Shown here piece after piece: positions 1 to 6,470 of a DNA stretch of 16,652 nucleotides. Positions within the stretch are counted from its first letter, which is position 1. The number at the start of each line of letters is the position of its first letter. The notes under the pieces were generated by a model. The model saw only the letters and a program-made list of their open reading frames with translations, searched no databases and was not told the DNA's origin. This stretch comes from Chitinophagaceae bacterium UBA3961 (lineage in GTDB: Bacteria; Bacteroidota; Bacteroidia; Chitinophagales; Chitinophagaceae): contig DGDD01000283.1 of NCBI GenBank assembly GCA_002385265.1, forward strand, positions 1 to 16,652. Reading direction: 5' to 3'. Position numbers and translations under genes: made by a program.

Positions 1-779
1 GAATTTGTCGTAATGAAGAGTTGCTTTTCTCCCGTTCCATCGGGGCTGATACGGTATATTTTATTAAGATCTTTTTGTTGACTTACATAACTGATAAATT
101 CACCCGATGGATGCCATTTAGGAGCACCAACTGTAAAGCCTTCCTTTATTTTGGCTTTGGTACTGGTATCGTGGAAGGTTAACTGTTGAATTTTTTTAGT
201 AGAAAGATCATAGCGATACAATTCCGTTTCGGAATAAGGCGAAGGCTTTGCCTTTCTCCCAACAAATGCAAGAGCATTTTTAGTAGGTGACAATGTTGGT
301 TCTGTTACATGCATTCCGGGTAAAACAAGCCATTCGCGGTATTTTCCGGTTTTAATATCCATCGCTACTAAGACGGATCTTTGAATGTTAGTGGGACGAG
401 TGGCAACTAACAATGTATCTGGCGATAGTTGGCAAATAGGGCCATCGTAGATTTCTAAGGGAGAAATTAGACGTGACTGCAAATTGTTTTTGTTCCATTC
501 AAACAATCGGAAAACGCCTTTCGTATGTTGAAAGTCACTAGCATAGAAAATACATGAATCATTGCTAGCATATGCAAAAGCCATGTCCTTGTTTTGAAGG
601 ATCGTACGATTGTTTTGACCATCCATATTTACCAAACGAATGTCCCAATTTGAACCAGTGCTATCGGGTTGAAAAACCGTGTACACTATTTGATAAGGAA
701 GTTTATAAGATTGGGCCCCCGCAAAAAAATGCGCCAAAAATAGTACTGAAAATACGGCTAGAATCGACTTCCTTCTCAT
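1..779 (-). CDS. Secreted PD40/TolB-like beta-propeller protein (partial, C-terminus off the left edge)
   Basis: The first 259 residues are visible; the gene runs off the window. The start at 779 gives MRRKSILAVF followed by a hydrophobic stretch to about residue 21 and a likely cleavage after AGA/AQ, so the product is probably exported. Beyond the signal peptide are repeated beta-propeller-like segments. The clearest is at residues 219-256 (APKWHPSGEFISYVS, then IYRISPDGTG), the classic PD40 pattern of TolB and Tricorn propellers; a weaker copy begins near residue 160 (EPTLSPTKNALAFVG). Such propellers bind proteins or peptides and have no catalytic residues of their own. It lies 37 bp downstream of the S41 peptidase on the same strand and is probably co-transcribed with it. 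No Shine-Dalgarno sequence is seen. The family call is good; the ligand is unknown. Confidence 0.82.
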   Translation of the reverse strand, partial: MRRKSILAVFSVLFLAHFFAGAQSYKLPYQIVYTVFQPDSTGSNWDIRLVNMDGQNNRTILQNKDMAFAYASNDSCIFYASDFQHTKGVFRLFEWNKNNLQSRLISPLEIYDGPICQLSPDTLLVATRPTNIQRSVLVAMDIKTGKYREWLVLPGMHVTEPTLSPTKNALAFVGRKAKPSPYSETELYRYDLSTKKIQQLTFHDTSTKAKIKEGFTVGAPKWHPSGEFISYVSQQKDLNKIYRISPDGTGEKQLFITTN

Positions 780-816
780 ACATCAATATACGAGGGGTAA
801 ATTCAAATAGATGGTA

Positions 817-2232
817 TTAGAGTTGCATCGCCCATTTGATCCAATCTACGGTTCCGGCGGGTACGCGATTTTTGGGTTGAATTCCGCCAGCATCAATGGG
901 TGCTGTGTCGGTCCAATTCGACTTTGTAATAGGTATGTGTACCGAAAACTTTGAGTAGGGTAAATCGGTACCATTACTCATGCCTTCATAGTCCATCATC
1001 CCAAAAGTATTGGTGCCCGCAATGATGGTTTTCTTGCTTTGTTTCGAAAGTTGTAAAAAGTACTCTGTGGAACTTCCGCAAAACTCATCAACAAGTAATA
1101 TTACTTTCTTAATAGAATTGGCCGGTTGGTCATTGGGGAAGAAGGCTCCGGGTATTTGATAGAAACCGAATTGCATTTTTTGAAGCGTATCAAAAGCAAT
1201 TTGGTACAGACGAAGGATCGACTCGGGAAAGTATTTCTTATACTCATCAGGTACCGGTCCTTTCGCAAAGGGTTCAATTTCGGGAAGCTTTTTAGCTACA
1301 TTCGATCTCGTTATTCTTAATGAAGCCAATGGCTGGTAAATATCGTTGGTTTGAATATAGGGGAGAATGCTCACCCAACCGGTACTGCCTCCGCTGTTGC
1401 CTCTTAGATCAATAATGAGTTTTTCTGATTTGCGAATTGCGGCGTCGTTTTCAGCCGCCACTTGAGCTATCTTTGCATCAGTATTGGAGAAAGTACCAAT
1501 TTTCAAATAGCCCGTTTGTGCATTCAATTGTTCGAAGTAAACCGGCTTGTCGAATCCTTTCCATTGAGCAAAATCCTTCTTTTCTTTTTTTGTCAACAAG
1601 GTTGAATCGGCTCTCGCCCAGCAATTGAAATCCCAAAATTGCAATAGATTACCATAAAGCTTTACAGGCGTTGAAGTACTGGTTCTATTGTTGTAGTCGA
1701 GTGCATACCATTTTCCATTCTTGGCAAACAACGTGAAGTAGACGAATCCTGCGGGATATGCATCAGCCGTTCCTTCTAGTTTGTAGCCGATGTAGTTGTT
1801 TCCTTTTTTCTCAATACCAATGGTTAGATTTTTATCGGGGTTGACCCAAGTGCCTTCAAATCCTTTTTTTAAGGAAGCTTGTTGGAAATAGGTATTCGAC
1901 TTTGGGTGAACTACCACGCTATCAATATCGGTTACATCGTAATAAGTAATGTAAAAATGTTTGTCTTTGAAGAACTGAACGTAGGCTGCCAATATATCGA
2001 AGCAAGTTTTATAGCGAGCGACCGCTTTCGATTTTACAAGAAGTGTTTGTTTTAAGTTCGTGTAACCGGCTTTGTTGACAGCAGTTTTAGAAGGGAAACC
2101 TGCGTAATTGGTTTCTGTTTCTTTGATCAGTGCGGTTAAATTTTCATAGCAATCGCAAGTTTGAGCCCTTAAAACTAATGCGGCAAAAAGTGCAATGAAA
2201 AGAAAGGTTAGTTTTTTTAAAGCAGCAATCAT
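817..2232 (-). CDS. Secreted S41 family peptidase, Tricorn/IRBP-like type
   Basis: 471 residues. Residues 1-23 form a signal peptide (lysines, hydrophobic core, then RAQ), so the enzyme acts outside the cytoplasm. A helical N-terminal part ends in KDKHFYIT around His92, which matches the catalytic-His region of the Tricorn/IRBP branch of S41. Residues 125-200 are a beta-rich insert starting EGTW. The S41 core follows: LIIDLRGNSGGS at 272-283 and FCGSSTEYF at 384-392, with Ser387 the likely nucleophile. The segment after it reads GTNTFGMMDY, without the GKG lysine of CtpA-type enzymes, so a Ser-His type mechanism is more likely than Ser-Lys. No PDZ domain is evident. It is first in a likely two-gene unit with the PD40 protein. 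The start at 2232 is an ATG at a good signal peptide. The substrate is unknown. Confidence 0.88.
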   Translation of the reverse strand: MIAALKKLTFLFIALFAALVLRAQTCDCYENLTALIKETETNYAGFPSKTAVNKAGYTNLKQTLLVKSKAVARYKTCFDILAAYVQFFKDKHFYITYYDVTDIDSVVVHPKSNTYFQQASLKKGFEGTWVNPDKNLTIGIEKKGNNYIGYKLEGTADAYPAGFVYFTLFAKNGKWYALDYNNRTSTSTPVKLYGNLLQFWDFNCWARADSTLLTKKEKKDFAQWKGFDKPVYFEQLNAQTGYLKIGTFSNTDAKIAQVAAENDAAIRKSEKLIIDLRGNSGGSTGWVSILPYIQTNDIYQPLASLRITRSNVAKKLPEIEPFAKGPVPDEYKKYFPESILRLYQIAFDTLQKMQFGFYQIPGAFFPNDQPANSIKKVILLVDEFCGSSTEYFLQLSKQSKKTIIAGTNTFGMMDYEGMSNGTDLPYSKFSVHIPITKSNWTDTAPIDAGGIQPKNRVPAGTVDWIKWAMQL

Positions 2233-2236
2233 AAAA

Positions 2237-2275
2237 AAAGGTTTGTTCGGTATGAAAATATACGAACAAACCTTT
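2237..2275 (-). promoter_or_regulatory. Perfect 13-bp inverted repeat in the leader of the S41 gene
   Basis: AAAGGTTTGTTCG at 2237-2249 is repeated exactly as its reverse complement at 2263-2275, with a 13-base A/T-rich spacer. It begins 4 bases before the S41 start codon at 2232. It could be an operator for a dimeric regulator, or a hairpin in the mRNA leader that would cover the translation start. No T-tract follows the arm on the S41 strand in a way that suggests a terminator. The repeat is read directly; the role is inference. Confidence 0.55.
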
Positions 2276-2457
2276 CTTATTGTTACACTTAGTTGATAAA
2301 ACTATTCAAATTAATTATTTTTTAAGGTGTAGTGCTATTGAAATAAAGGATCTCAAACGTTTCATGACATACCAGTTAATGAGCGATGAAGCTTTATAAA
2401 AGTGTACTCTTTTATCCAAGCGACTCCTCCGACCGATGTTTTGAGTGGATCCCACGA

Positions 2458-2519
2458 GGTCCCTGAGCGGTCCCTGAGCGCTCCGAAGGAGCAGTCGAAG
2501 GGCAGTCGAAGGGTCGAAG
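2458..2519. repeat. 11-bp-periodic CCTGAGC / GTCGAAGG repeat cluster
   Basis: The segment divides into consecutive 11-bp units: GGTCCCTGAGC at 2458-2468 and again at 2469-2479, GCTCCGAAGGA at 2480-2490, GCAGTCGAAGG at 2491-2501 and again at 2502-2512, then GTCGAAG. The outer motifs are the two halves of a CCTGAGC...GTCGAAGG intergenic repeat, here with each half duplicated. A related block is at 14691-14742. There is also a small GCTCC-GAA-GGAGC hairpin in the centre (2480-2492). The function of this repeat type is unknown. Confidence 0.75.
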
Positions 2520-2563
2520 TGGGGGCCACGAAAAATATCGAATGTTTAAGAAAAAAATGAGGG

Positions 2564-2614
2564 GTCATTCCGAACGACTGAGTTTGCAAAGCAAACGAAG
2601 GAGAGAGGAACCTC
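2564..2614 (+). repeat. Dispersed hairpin repeat, copy 1
   Basis: Begins GTCATTCCGAACGA and ends GGAGAGAGGAACCTC, with a central hairpin GTTTGC-AAA-GCAAAC. The same element, diverged, occurs in the opposite orientation at 2887-2938. Repeats of the general form GTCAT..CGAA..GAGC/GAGG..CTC are common between genes in many bacteria and give rise to spurious HPER-like reading frames. It is not a gene. Confidence 0.7.
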
Positions 2615-2684
2615 GGAACGGGTTTTGTGGAAAGAATCTGATTTCGAGGCATTGACGCTTCATGCTATTAGTTGCTAGGTTATT

Positions 2685-2825
2685 GAGTAATTTAGTTGTT
2701 TAGTTTTAAAGTTGCTTCACCATTGACTCATGGCGCTCTTGTTCGCGCAAGAATGCAAAAGCACAAGTTACAGCCAGTATCTTGTTCAAAGCCCCAAACT
2801 CAAAAACTAAACAACTCAAAAACTC
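2685..2825. repeat. Inverted-repeat-bounded segment
   Basis: Arms of 24 bases at 2685-2708 and 2802-2825 are reverse complements with four mismatches; the shared core is AGTTGTTTAGTTTT. They enclose 93 bases that match nothing I recognise. The arms are low-complexity A/T-rich sequence, so the pairing could be partly fortuitous, but the central 14 bases match without error. It could fold as a long stem-loop or be the remnant of a tiny inverted-repeat element. Confidence 0.4.
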
Positions 2826-2886
2826 ACCAACGAGTTTAGTGAAAAAAAACTGCTTCAAAAGCGCCTCTTCCATAATAACGCGTTTT

Positions 2887-2938
2887 GAGGTCCCTCTCTC
2901 GCTGCGACTGCTTCGCAGCCTCGCTCGTTCGGGATGAC
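2887..2938 (-). repeat. Dispersed hairpin repeat, copy 2 (inverted relative to copy 1)
   Basis: Read on the minus strand it starts GTCATCCCGAACGAGCGAGG and ends GAGAGAGGGACCTC, the same frame as copy 1 at 2564-2614. The central hairpin is conserved in form: CTGC-GAA-GCAG here and TTGC-AAA-GCAA in copy 1, with the outer C-G pair replaced by T-A. This suggests the structure, not only the sequence, is kept. In this copy the stem can extend to GCTGCGA/TCGCAGC. Confidence 0.7.
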
Positions 2939-3055
2939 ACGATTTTTTTAATAACAACCCAGATTTCTCGCATCCTTCTTCAGGCCTGTGGCCTTGCGAA
3001 GCATGCTCGAAATGGCTTCGAACATCGTTTTTGGCAGAGATGGACGAATGGTACT

Positions 3056-3075
3056 TTAAAATGAAATCATTTTAA
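3056..3075. promoter_or_regulatory. A/T-rich dyad, TTAAAATGA-AA-TCATTTTAA
   Basis: A 9-bp perfect inverted repeat with a 2-base centre, about 95 bases beyond the stop codon of the GH43 gene. It lacks a GC-rich stem, so it is a weak terminator candidate; it has the form of a protein-binding dyad. No gene begins close by. Low confidence in any role. Confidence 0.35.
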
Positions 3076-3170
3076 CTATAAAAGAAGTATGCAACAAATC
3101 AAATGTAGGATAAAGCAATCTTGTTTATTGATACCACCGGTTTTTCTTGATTAGCCAATAGCAAAACCTG

Positions 3171-4142
3171 TTATTTTTTAATAACACGCTCGGCTACTCC
3201 TTCAAATGTAATTTTAACAGGTTTAATACGTCCATTTTCATCAAATTCCATTTTCTCCATACAGGTTTCTCTAGAATTGCCGTCTTTTTCAGTGAGGGGT
3301 CTTCTGTGATACACAATGTACCATTCATCGGTATTTGGAATATTGATCACTGAATGATGTCCTGCGCCGGTGGCTACTTTGGGATCTTGTTGCAAAATCT
3401 TCCCAATTCTTTTAAAAGGGCCAAAAGGAGAGTCTGCTACAGCATAAGCTACACTGTAATCGGGACCGGTCCAACCGCCTTCCGACCACATAAAATAATA
3501 CTTCCCATTACGCATAAACATAAAAGGACCTTCTACATAGCCTTCGGGAGTAATTTCCTTAAACAGGGTGTCTTTACTAAACGGAATAATAGATTTGAAA
3601 TCGGGGGCTAATTTACCAATATTGCAGTGACGCCAACCTCCATAAATAATGTAATAGCTGCCATCTTTATCACGAAATACAAATTGATCGATGGGTTGCG
3701 CACCATTGTAGAATTTATCGATCAGTGGTTTGCCTAAGTAGTCTTTATAAGGTCCTTCCGGTTTGTTTGATACCGCAATGCCAATGCCTCCTTTCTCTTG
3801 GTCACTTTGAATGTCGTTGGCGCTGAAAAATAGAAAATACTGCTTTTCTTTCTGCACAATGGCCGGTGCCCACATAGCTCTCCATGCCCATTTGATGGCT
3901 GCTGTGTCTACAATGTGTTCGTGTTTTTTCCAAGTCACTAGGTCTTTCGAGCTGAAGGCGTCTAAAAATACTTGCTTTGTATAAGGGGCTGAAAAAGTAG
4001 GAAAAATATAATACTGCTGGTTGAAAATAGCTGCTTCCGGGTCGGCATACCAACCGGGGAATAAAGGGTTGCCCGATTTTTTCTGAGCGAATGCTGCAAT
4101 CGAGAGAGTTGTAAACGCGAGCGCAAATAACAGTTTTTTCAT
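3171..4142 (-). CDS. Secreted glycoside hydrolase family 43 protein
   Basis: 323 residues from the ATG at 4142, starting MKKLLFALAF with a signal peptide ending near AFAQ; a TTG two codons upstream is a less likely start. GH43 enzymes are five-bladed propellers that hydrolyse arabinose- or xylose-containing polysaccharides. The three expected acidic residues are visible: the base Asp34 in GWYADPEA, the modulator Asp152 in QPIDQFVF, and the acid Glu204 in YVEGPFMF. MWAPAIV near residue 90 and AGHHSV near residue 261 are also typical of the family. The protein is a lone catalytic domain with no carbohydrate-binding module. It has no SusC/SusD genes beside it, so it is not in an obvious polysaccharide utilization locus. 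Substrate specificity (arabinanase, arabinofuranosidase or xylosidase) cannot be set from sequence by eye. Confidence 0.9.
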   Translation of the reverse strand: MKKLLFALAFTTLSIAAFAQKKSGNPLFPGWYADPEAAIFNQQYYIFPTFSAPYTKQVFLDAFSSKDLVTWKKHEHIVDTAAIKWAWRAMWAPAIVQKEKQYFLFFSANDIQSDQEKGGIGIAVSNKPEGPYKDYLGKPLIDKFYNGAQPIDQFVFRDKDGSYYIIYGGWRHCNIGKLAPDFKSIIPFSKDTLFKEITPEGYVEGPFMFMRNGKYYFMWSEGGWTGPDYSVAYAVADSPFGPFKRIGKILQQDPKVATGAGHHSVINIPNTDEWYIVYHRRPLTEKDGNSRETCMEKMEFDENGRIKPVKITFEGVAERVIKK

Positions 4143-4154
4143 GAGCAACTAGTT

Positions 4155-4186
4155 AAGTTTTTAGTGTTGAGTTTAAAGTTTTTAGT
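4155..4186. repeat. Short direct repeat in the GH43 leader
   Basis: AAGTTTTTAGT occurs at 4155-4165 and 4176-4186, a 21-bp spacing or two helical turns, within A/T-rich DNA just upstream of the GH43 start at 4142. It may be low-complexity sequence or a paired binding site. The minus-strand leader also contains TACTTTTA, a poor match to the TAnnTTTG box. Confidence 0.3.
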
Positions 4187-4263
4187 TAAAAGTATCGAGT
4201 TTAGTTCATATTTAAAATCACATACTATTTATTCGATCTCAGGGTGTTTAAGAAGTATAAAAA

Positions 4264-4884
4264 TTAGAGCGTTGCAATTTCGGCTGCAATATTCGATCTG
4301 GCCTGCTTTTCAAATTTGTCATAGAAATAAGAAGTGTGATAAATGCGTGGCTTTTCGAGAAACGCTTGTAACACTTTTTTGCGTCCCGGTTTGTATAGAA
4401 AATCGGGATACAGGGCATATTCTTTTCTGACAGCATGTTTGTAACGGATGTAAATGGATGCTTCTGCACCGAGAATGGCCATATCGGCGTCTGTAAATAA
4501 GTTGATGCTTTCGTCATGGCTGTAGTCGTGCGATTTTGTTTTTCTAATGGCGCTATCGATCCATTCAAGATGTGCTGATGCTACCGAATATCTTTTCAAA
4601 AAAGCAATGGCTGCTTCGGCGCTTAATTCTTCGTTGTGATTCCCGGGAATTTTATAAATGTAATCATGAAATGCTAGAGCGAATAAAAGTGCTTCTTTAC
4701 TTTTGAAATTAGTAAGCACAGGAACCAGCTGTTGGTAGCAAGCTTCTAAATGTTGAAGGGTATGATAATGTCTTTTCTTACTGACGTATTCTTTTTCTAG
4801 AAGGGCCCATACATGACTAGGCGGATCAATCTGCCAACTTTCTGCAGCATCTATCAATGCCTCTTTGAAATGCATTTCAAACAT
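4264..4884 (-). CDS. HD-type predicted metal-dependent phosphohydrolase
   Basis: 206 residues, soluble, no signal peptide. It matches the small bacterial HD-like hydrolase family whose members carry RHYHTLQHL followed by an HD pair. Visible ligands: His39, His41 and His45 in RHYHTLQH; His73-Asp74 in AFHDYIY; Glu85-Glu86 in NEELSAE; and Asp132/Asp134 in FTDADMAILG. Such proteins bind divalent metals and probably hydrolyse phosphate esters or nucleotides; the substrate of this family is not established. The ATG at 4884 shares one base with the stop of the preceding 74-aa gene (TAATG), so translation is probably coupled. It is the last gene of the five-gene operon that starts at 6414. The family is clear; the biological role is unknown. 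Confidence 0.85.
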   Translation of the reverse strand: MFEMHFKEALIDAAESWQIDPPSHVWALLEKEYVSKKRHYHTLQHLEACYQQLVPVLTNFKSKEALLFALAFHDYIYKIPGNHNEELSAEAAIAFLKRYSVASAHLEWIDSAIRKTKSHDYSHDESINLFTDADMAILGAEASIYIRYKHAVRKEYALYPDFLYKPGRKKVLQAFLEKPRIYHTSYFYDKFEKQARSNIAAEIATL

Positions 4885-5108
4885 TAAGGAATGATTTCAA
4901 TTTTATGTCCCATAGATTGCAGCGTTTCTTCAATTAAATAGTAAGGGATTTCGTGATGGGCAATTCGCAATACACAATCGATATCTGCCAAGTCAAAATT
5001 GATTTGTGCACCGGGAATTCTTTTTTCAAGAATACCAACTATTAGTGCTGCATCTGAATGAAGACGTACTGTAGTTTTAAATATTTCAATGGTAAGGTTG
5101 TCGGTCAT
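4884..5108 (-). CDS. 74-aa hypothetical protein, possibly ferredoxin-like/HMA-like fold
   Basis: I do not recognise a named family with certainty. The pattern is beta (TIEIFKTTV), helix (SDAALIVGILEKRIP), two strands (AQINFDLADIDCVLRIA), helix (YLIEETLQSMG) and strand (HKIEII). This order resembles the beta-alpha-beta-beta-alpha-beta fold of small metal-binding HMA domains, but the CxxC metal site is absent; the single cysteine is in IDCVL. Evidence that it is real: it overlaps the upstream VOC gene by 4 bp (ATGA) and the downstream HD gene by 1 bp (TAATG), and its reading frame is exactly bounded by these. It may act in binding or regulation for the neighbouring enzymes; that is inference. 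Confidence 0.75.
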   Translation of the reverse strand: MTDNLTIEIFKTTVRLHSDAALIVGILEKRIPGAQINFDLADIDCVLRIAHHEIPYYLIEETLQSMGHKIEIIP

Positions 5109-5521
5109 AATACGAAGTTATGATATTGTAATATCCATTGTACACCATAGGGGTCTGTAAAACTTCCCACACAAGTTTGTTCATCGGGTGAGTGGGGAGG
5201 AGCGTGCTGTGTTCCATGTTTAGACATAGATTGGTAACGTTCTAGTAACTCCGCTTTTGATTGAAAAGAAAGTAGCAAACTGATATTTGTTCCTTTGATG
5301 TAGATCTTTTCATCGAGTAAGTCGGTTCCAAAGATTGTCCATGTATCGAGAACTAATTTCCCTTGAACTACTTTTTCTCTGAGCTCATCAGGAAACTGGC
5401 TTGATTCTTTCTGATCAGCTAATACTTGAATGCTCAAACTTCCTCCCAATTCAGCATGATAGAACTGCAATGCTTCCTTGCAATTGCCGTTGAAATTTAA
5501 GTATACTTGAAGGCCATTCAT
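5105..5521 (-). CDS. VOC superfamily (PhnB/glyoxalase-like) protein
   Basis: 138 residues. The N-terminus MNGLQVYLNFNGNCKEALQF is typical of PhnB-like members of the vicinal oxygen chelate superfamily, and the C-terminal end FTDPYGVQWILQYH is the characteristic second-half strand. The two halves (roughly 1-60 and 70-138) form paired beta-alpha-beta-beta-beta modules that usually dimerise around a metal or small ligand. Despite the PhnB label, members are not shown to act in phosphonate breakdown. The start overlaps the stop of the upstream VOC gene by 4 bp (ATGA), and its own stop overlaps the next gene by 4 bp. The actual ligand is unknown; glutathione or antibiotic binding would be guesses. 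Confidence 0.88.
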   Translation of the reverse strand: MNGLQVYLNFNGNCKEALQFYHAELGGSLSIQVLADQKESSQFPDELREKVVQGKLVLDTWTIFGTDLLDEKIYIKGTNISLLLSFQSKAELLERYQSMSKHGTQHAPPHSPDEQTCVGSFTDPYGVQWILQYHNFVL

Positions 5522-5988
5522 CCGGCTGCTTCTTCCAATTCTTTCAAATCAAATTTTTGCATTTTCATGAGAGCTTTGGCAACTTTCCCGGCATTTGGAC
5601 CGGTCATCCATTCACCCAACTTTGAAGGAACTACTTGCCAACTCAAGCCAAACTTATCTTTTAGCCATCCACAATTCGATGGCTTTCCGCCTTCTACTAA
5701 TTTGTTCCAATAGTAATCGATCTCCTCTTGAGTGTCACATGTGATAACGAGGGATACACATTCACTCAAAGTGAAATAGGGGCCTCCGTTTAAGATGAGT
5801 AATTCATAACCCGAGATCTTCATTTTTGCAGTCATCAATGTTCCTTCCGGTAAGTGCATTCCTGCTCCATAATAACTTTTTTGTTCAATGAGTGATTCAG
5901 GAAAAACTTCGCAATAAAAATCTGCGGCTTCTGCACCATTTTGATTGAACCAAAGGCATGGATAAATGTGTGGTGATTTGAATTTCAT
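5518..5988 (-). CDS. VOC family protein of the 3-demethylubiquinone-methyltransferase-like (PF06983) type
   Basis: 156 residues. The opening HIYPCLWFNQNGAEAADFYC and the later WLKDKFGLSWQVVPSKLGEW belong to the VOC subgroup long annotated as '3-demethylubiquinone-9 3-methyltransferase'. That enzymatic name is unreliable: no SAM-binding motif is present and the fold is glyoxalase-like. The C-terminal tail with a lysine-rich ALMKMQKFDLKELEEA helix is usual for the group. It is the second gene of the operon, 12 bp after the SRPBCC gene, and overlaps the next VOC gene by 4 bp. The two VOC genes are different subfamilies, not a tandem duplicate, and could form a heterodimer. Confidence 0.88.
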   Translation of the reverse strand: MKFKSPHIYPCLWFNQNGAEAADFYCEVFPESLIEQKSYYGAGMHLPEGTLMTAKMKISGYELLILNGGPYFTLSECVSLVITCDTQEEIDYYWNKLVEGGKPSNCGWLKDKFGLSWQVVPSKLGEWMTGPNAGKVAKALMKMQKFDLKELEEAAG

Positions 5989-6000
5989 GGCTATACTACA

Positions 6001-6414
6001 TTAATGAGATTCAATATATGTTTTAAAGGAGTTGAGAATGGCCTGCCATCCTGCCTCTTGCATTTCAACGGGGTTTATTGTTTCCGGATCGAAAGTCTCA
6101 GTAATAAATGTTTCTTCTCCGGTTTCATCAAAACTTACGGAACAGGTTCTTCCATCTTCCATCGTATAAGCAAACATTTCATTGGGAACTACTTTCGTAT
6201 AGGTGCCTCCGAAATCAAATGAGAAAGACCCGTCCTTTGCAGCCATGGTGGTTGAAAACTTACCGCCTTCTCTGAGATCATTACTGGCTTTTGGAGCGTG
6301 CCAATCGGCACTAGCCTGACACCATTGAGTGATGTGTTCCGGCAAAGAAAAATAGTCCCAGGCTTTCTTTATCGGGGCGTTTACAAGTACGCTAACTGTA
6401 ATTGGAGTTGACAT
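6001..6414 (-). CDS. SRPBCC/AHSA1 domain protein
   Basis: 137 residues covering one START/Bet v1-like domain. Typical features are ITVSVLVNAPIKKAWDYFS at the start, a WHAPKASNDLREGGKFS segment and the closing helix EMQEAGWQAILNSFKTYI. The fold has a deep hydrophobic cavity for a lipid-like or aromatic ligand; bacterial members often sit beside VOC genes, and most have no defined substrate. It is the first gene of the five-gene minus-strand operon, 12 bp ahead of the next gene. A promoter-like sequence lies 30 bp upstream (6444-6470), and the divergent DJ-1/AraC regulator begins at 6529, so that regulator is the natural candidate to control it. Confidence 0.87.
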   Translation of the reverse strand: MSTPITVSVLVNAPIKKAWDYFSLPEHITQWCQASADWHAPKASNDLREGGKFSTTMAAKDGSFSFDFGGTYTKVVPNEMFAYTMEDGRTCSVSFDETGEETFITETFDPETINPVEMQEAGWQAILNSFKTYIESH

Positions 6415-6443
6415 ATTTTGAAAATTAATGTTCTAATTTACTG

Positions 6444-6470
6444 CAAACCTAGCCGAAAAAATTTGAACAA
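6444..6470 (-). promoter_or_regulatory. Predicted Bacteroidota promoter of the SRPBCC-VOC operon
   Basis: On the minus strand TAGGTTTG (6444-6451) is an exact match to the Bacteroidota -7 consensus TAnnTTTG, with TTG as the -33 element at 6468-6470 and a 16-bp spacer, slightly short. It would start transcription near 6437, giving a leader of about 23 bases before the ATG at 6414. It lies in the 114-bp divergent region shared with the GlxA-type regulator. Confidence 0.55.

Larger units (their letters stand above)
2276..3170. other. Non-coding interval with small dispersed repeats
   Basis: About 900 bases with no credible gene. Open frames here are short and translate repeat DNA, including a stretch beginning SCHPERARLR on the minus strand that arises from a hairpin repeat. 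The interval contains an 11-bp-periodic cluster (2458-2519), two inverted copies of a 51/52-bp hairpin element (2564-2614 and 2887-2938), an inverted-repeat pair (2685-2708 and 2802-2825) and a 20-base dyad (3056-3075). It must also hold the promoter of the S41 gene and the end of the GH43 transcript, but I see no convincing TAnnTTTG box. Confidence 0.7.

Noticed and set aside
572..820. Plus-strand 82-residue frame near the left end
   Set aside because: It is antisense to the clearly coding PD40 gene and has no recognisable content.
2362..2957. Minus-strand frames of 83-96 residues in the 2.2-3.2 kb gap
   Set aside because: They read through the dispersed hairpin repeats and inverted repeat; the HPER-like start is a known product of such repeats, and no family is recognisable.
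3171..3185. GTTATT-TTTT-AATAAC dyad at the GH43 stop codon as a terminator
   Set aside because: The stem is short and purely A/T-rich apart from one pair, so it is unlikely to stop transcription.
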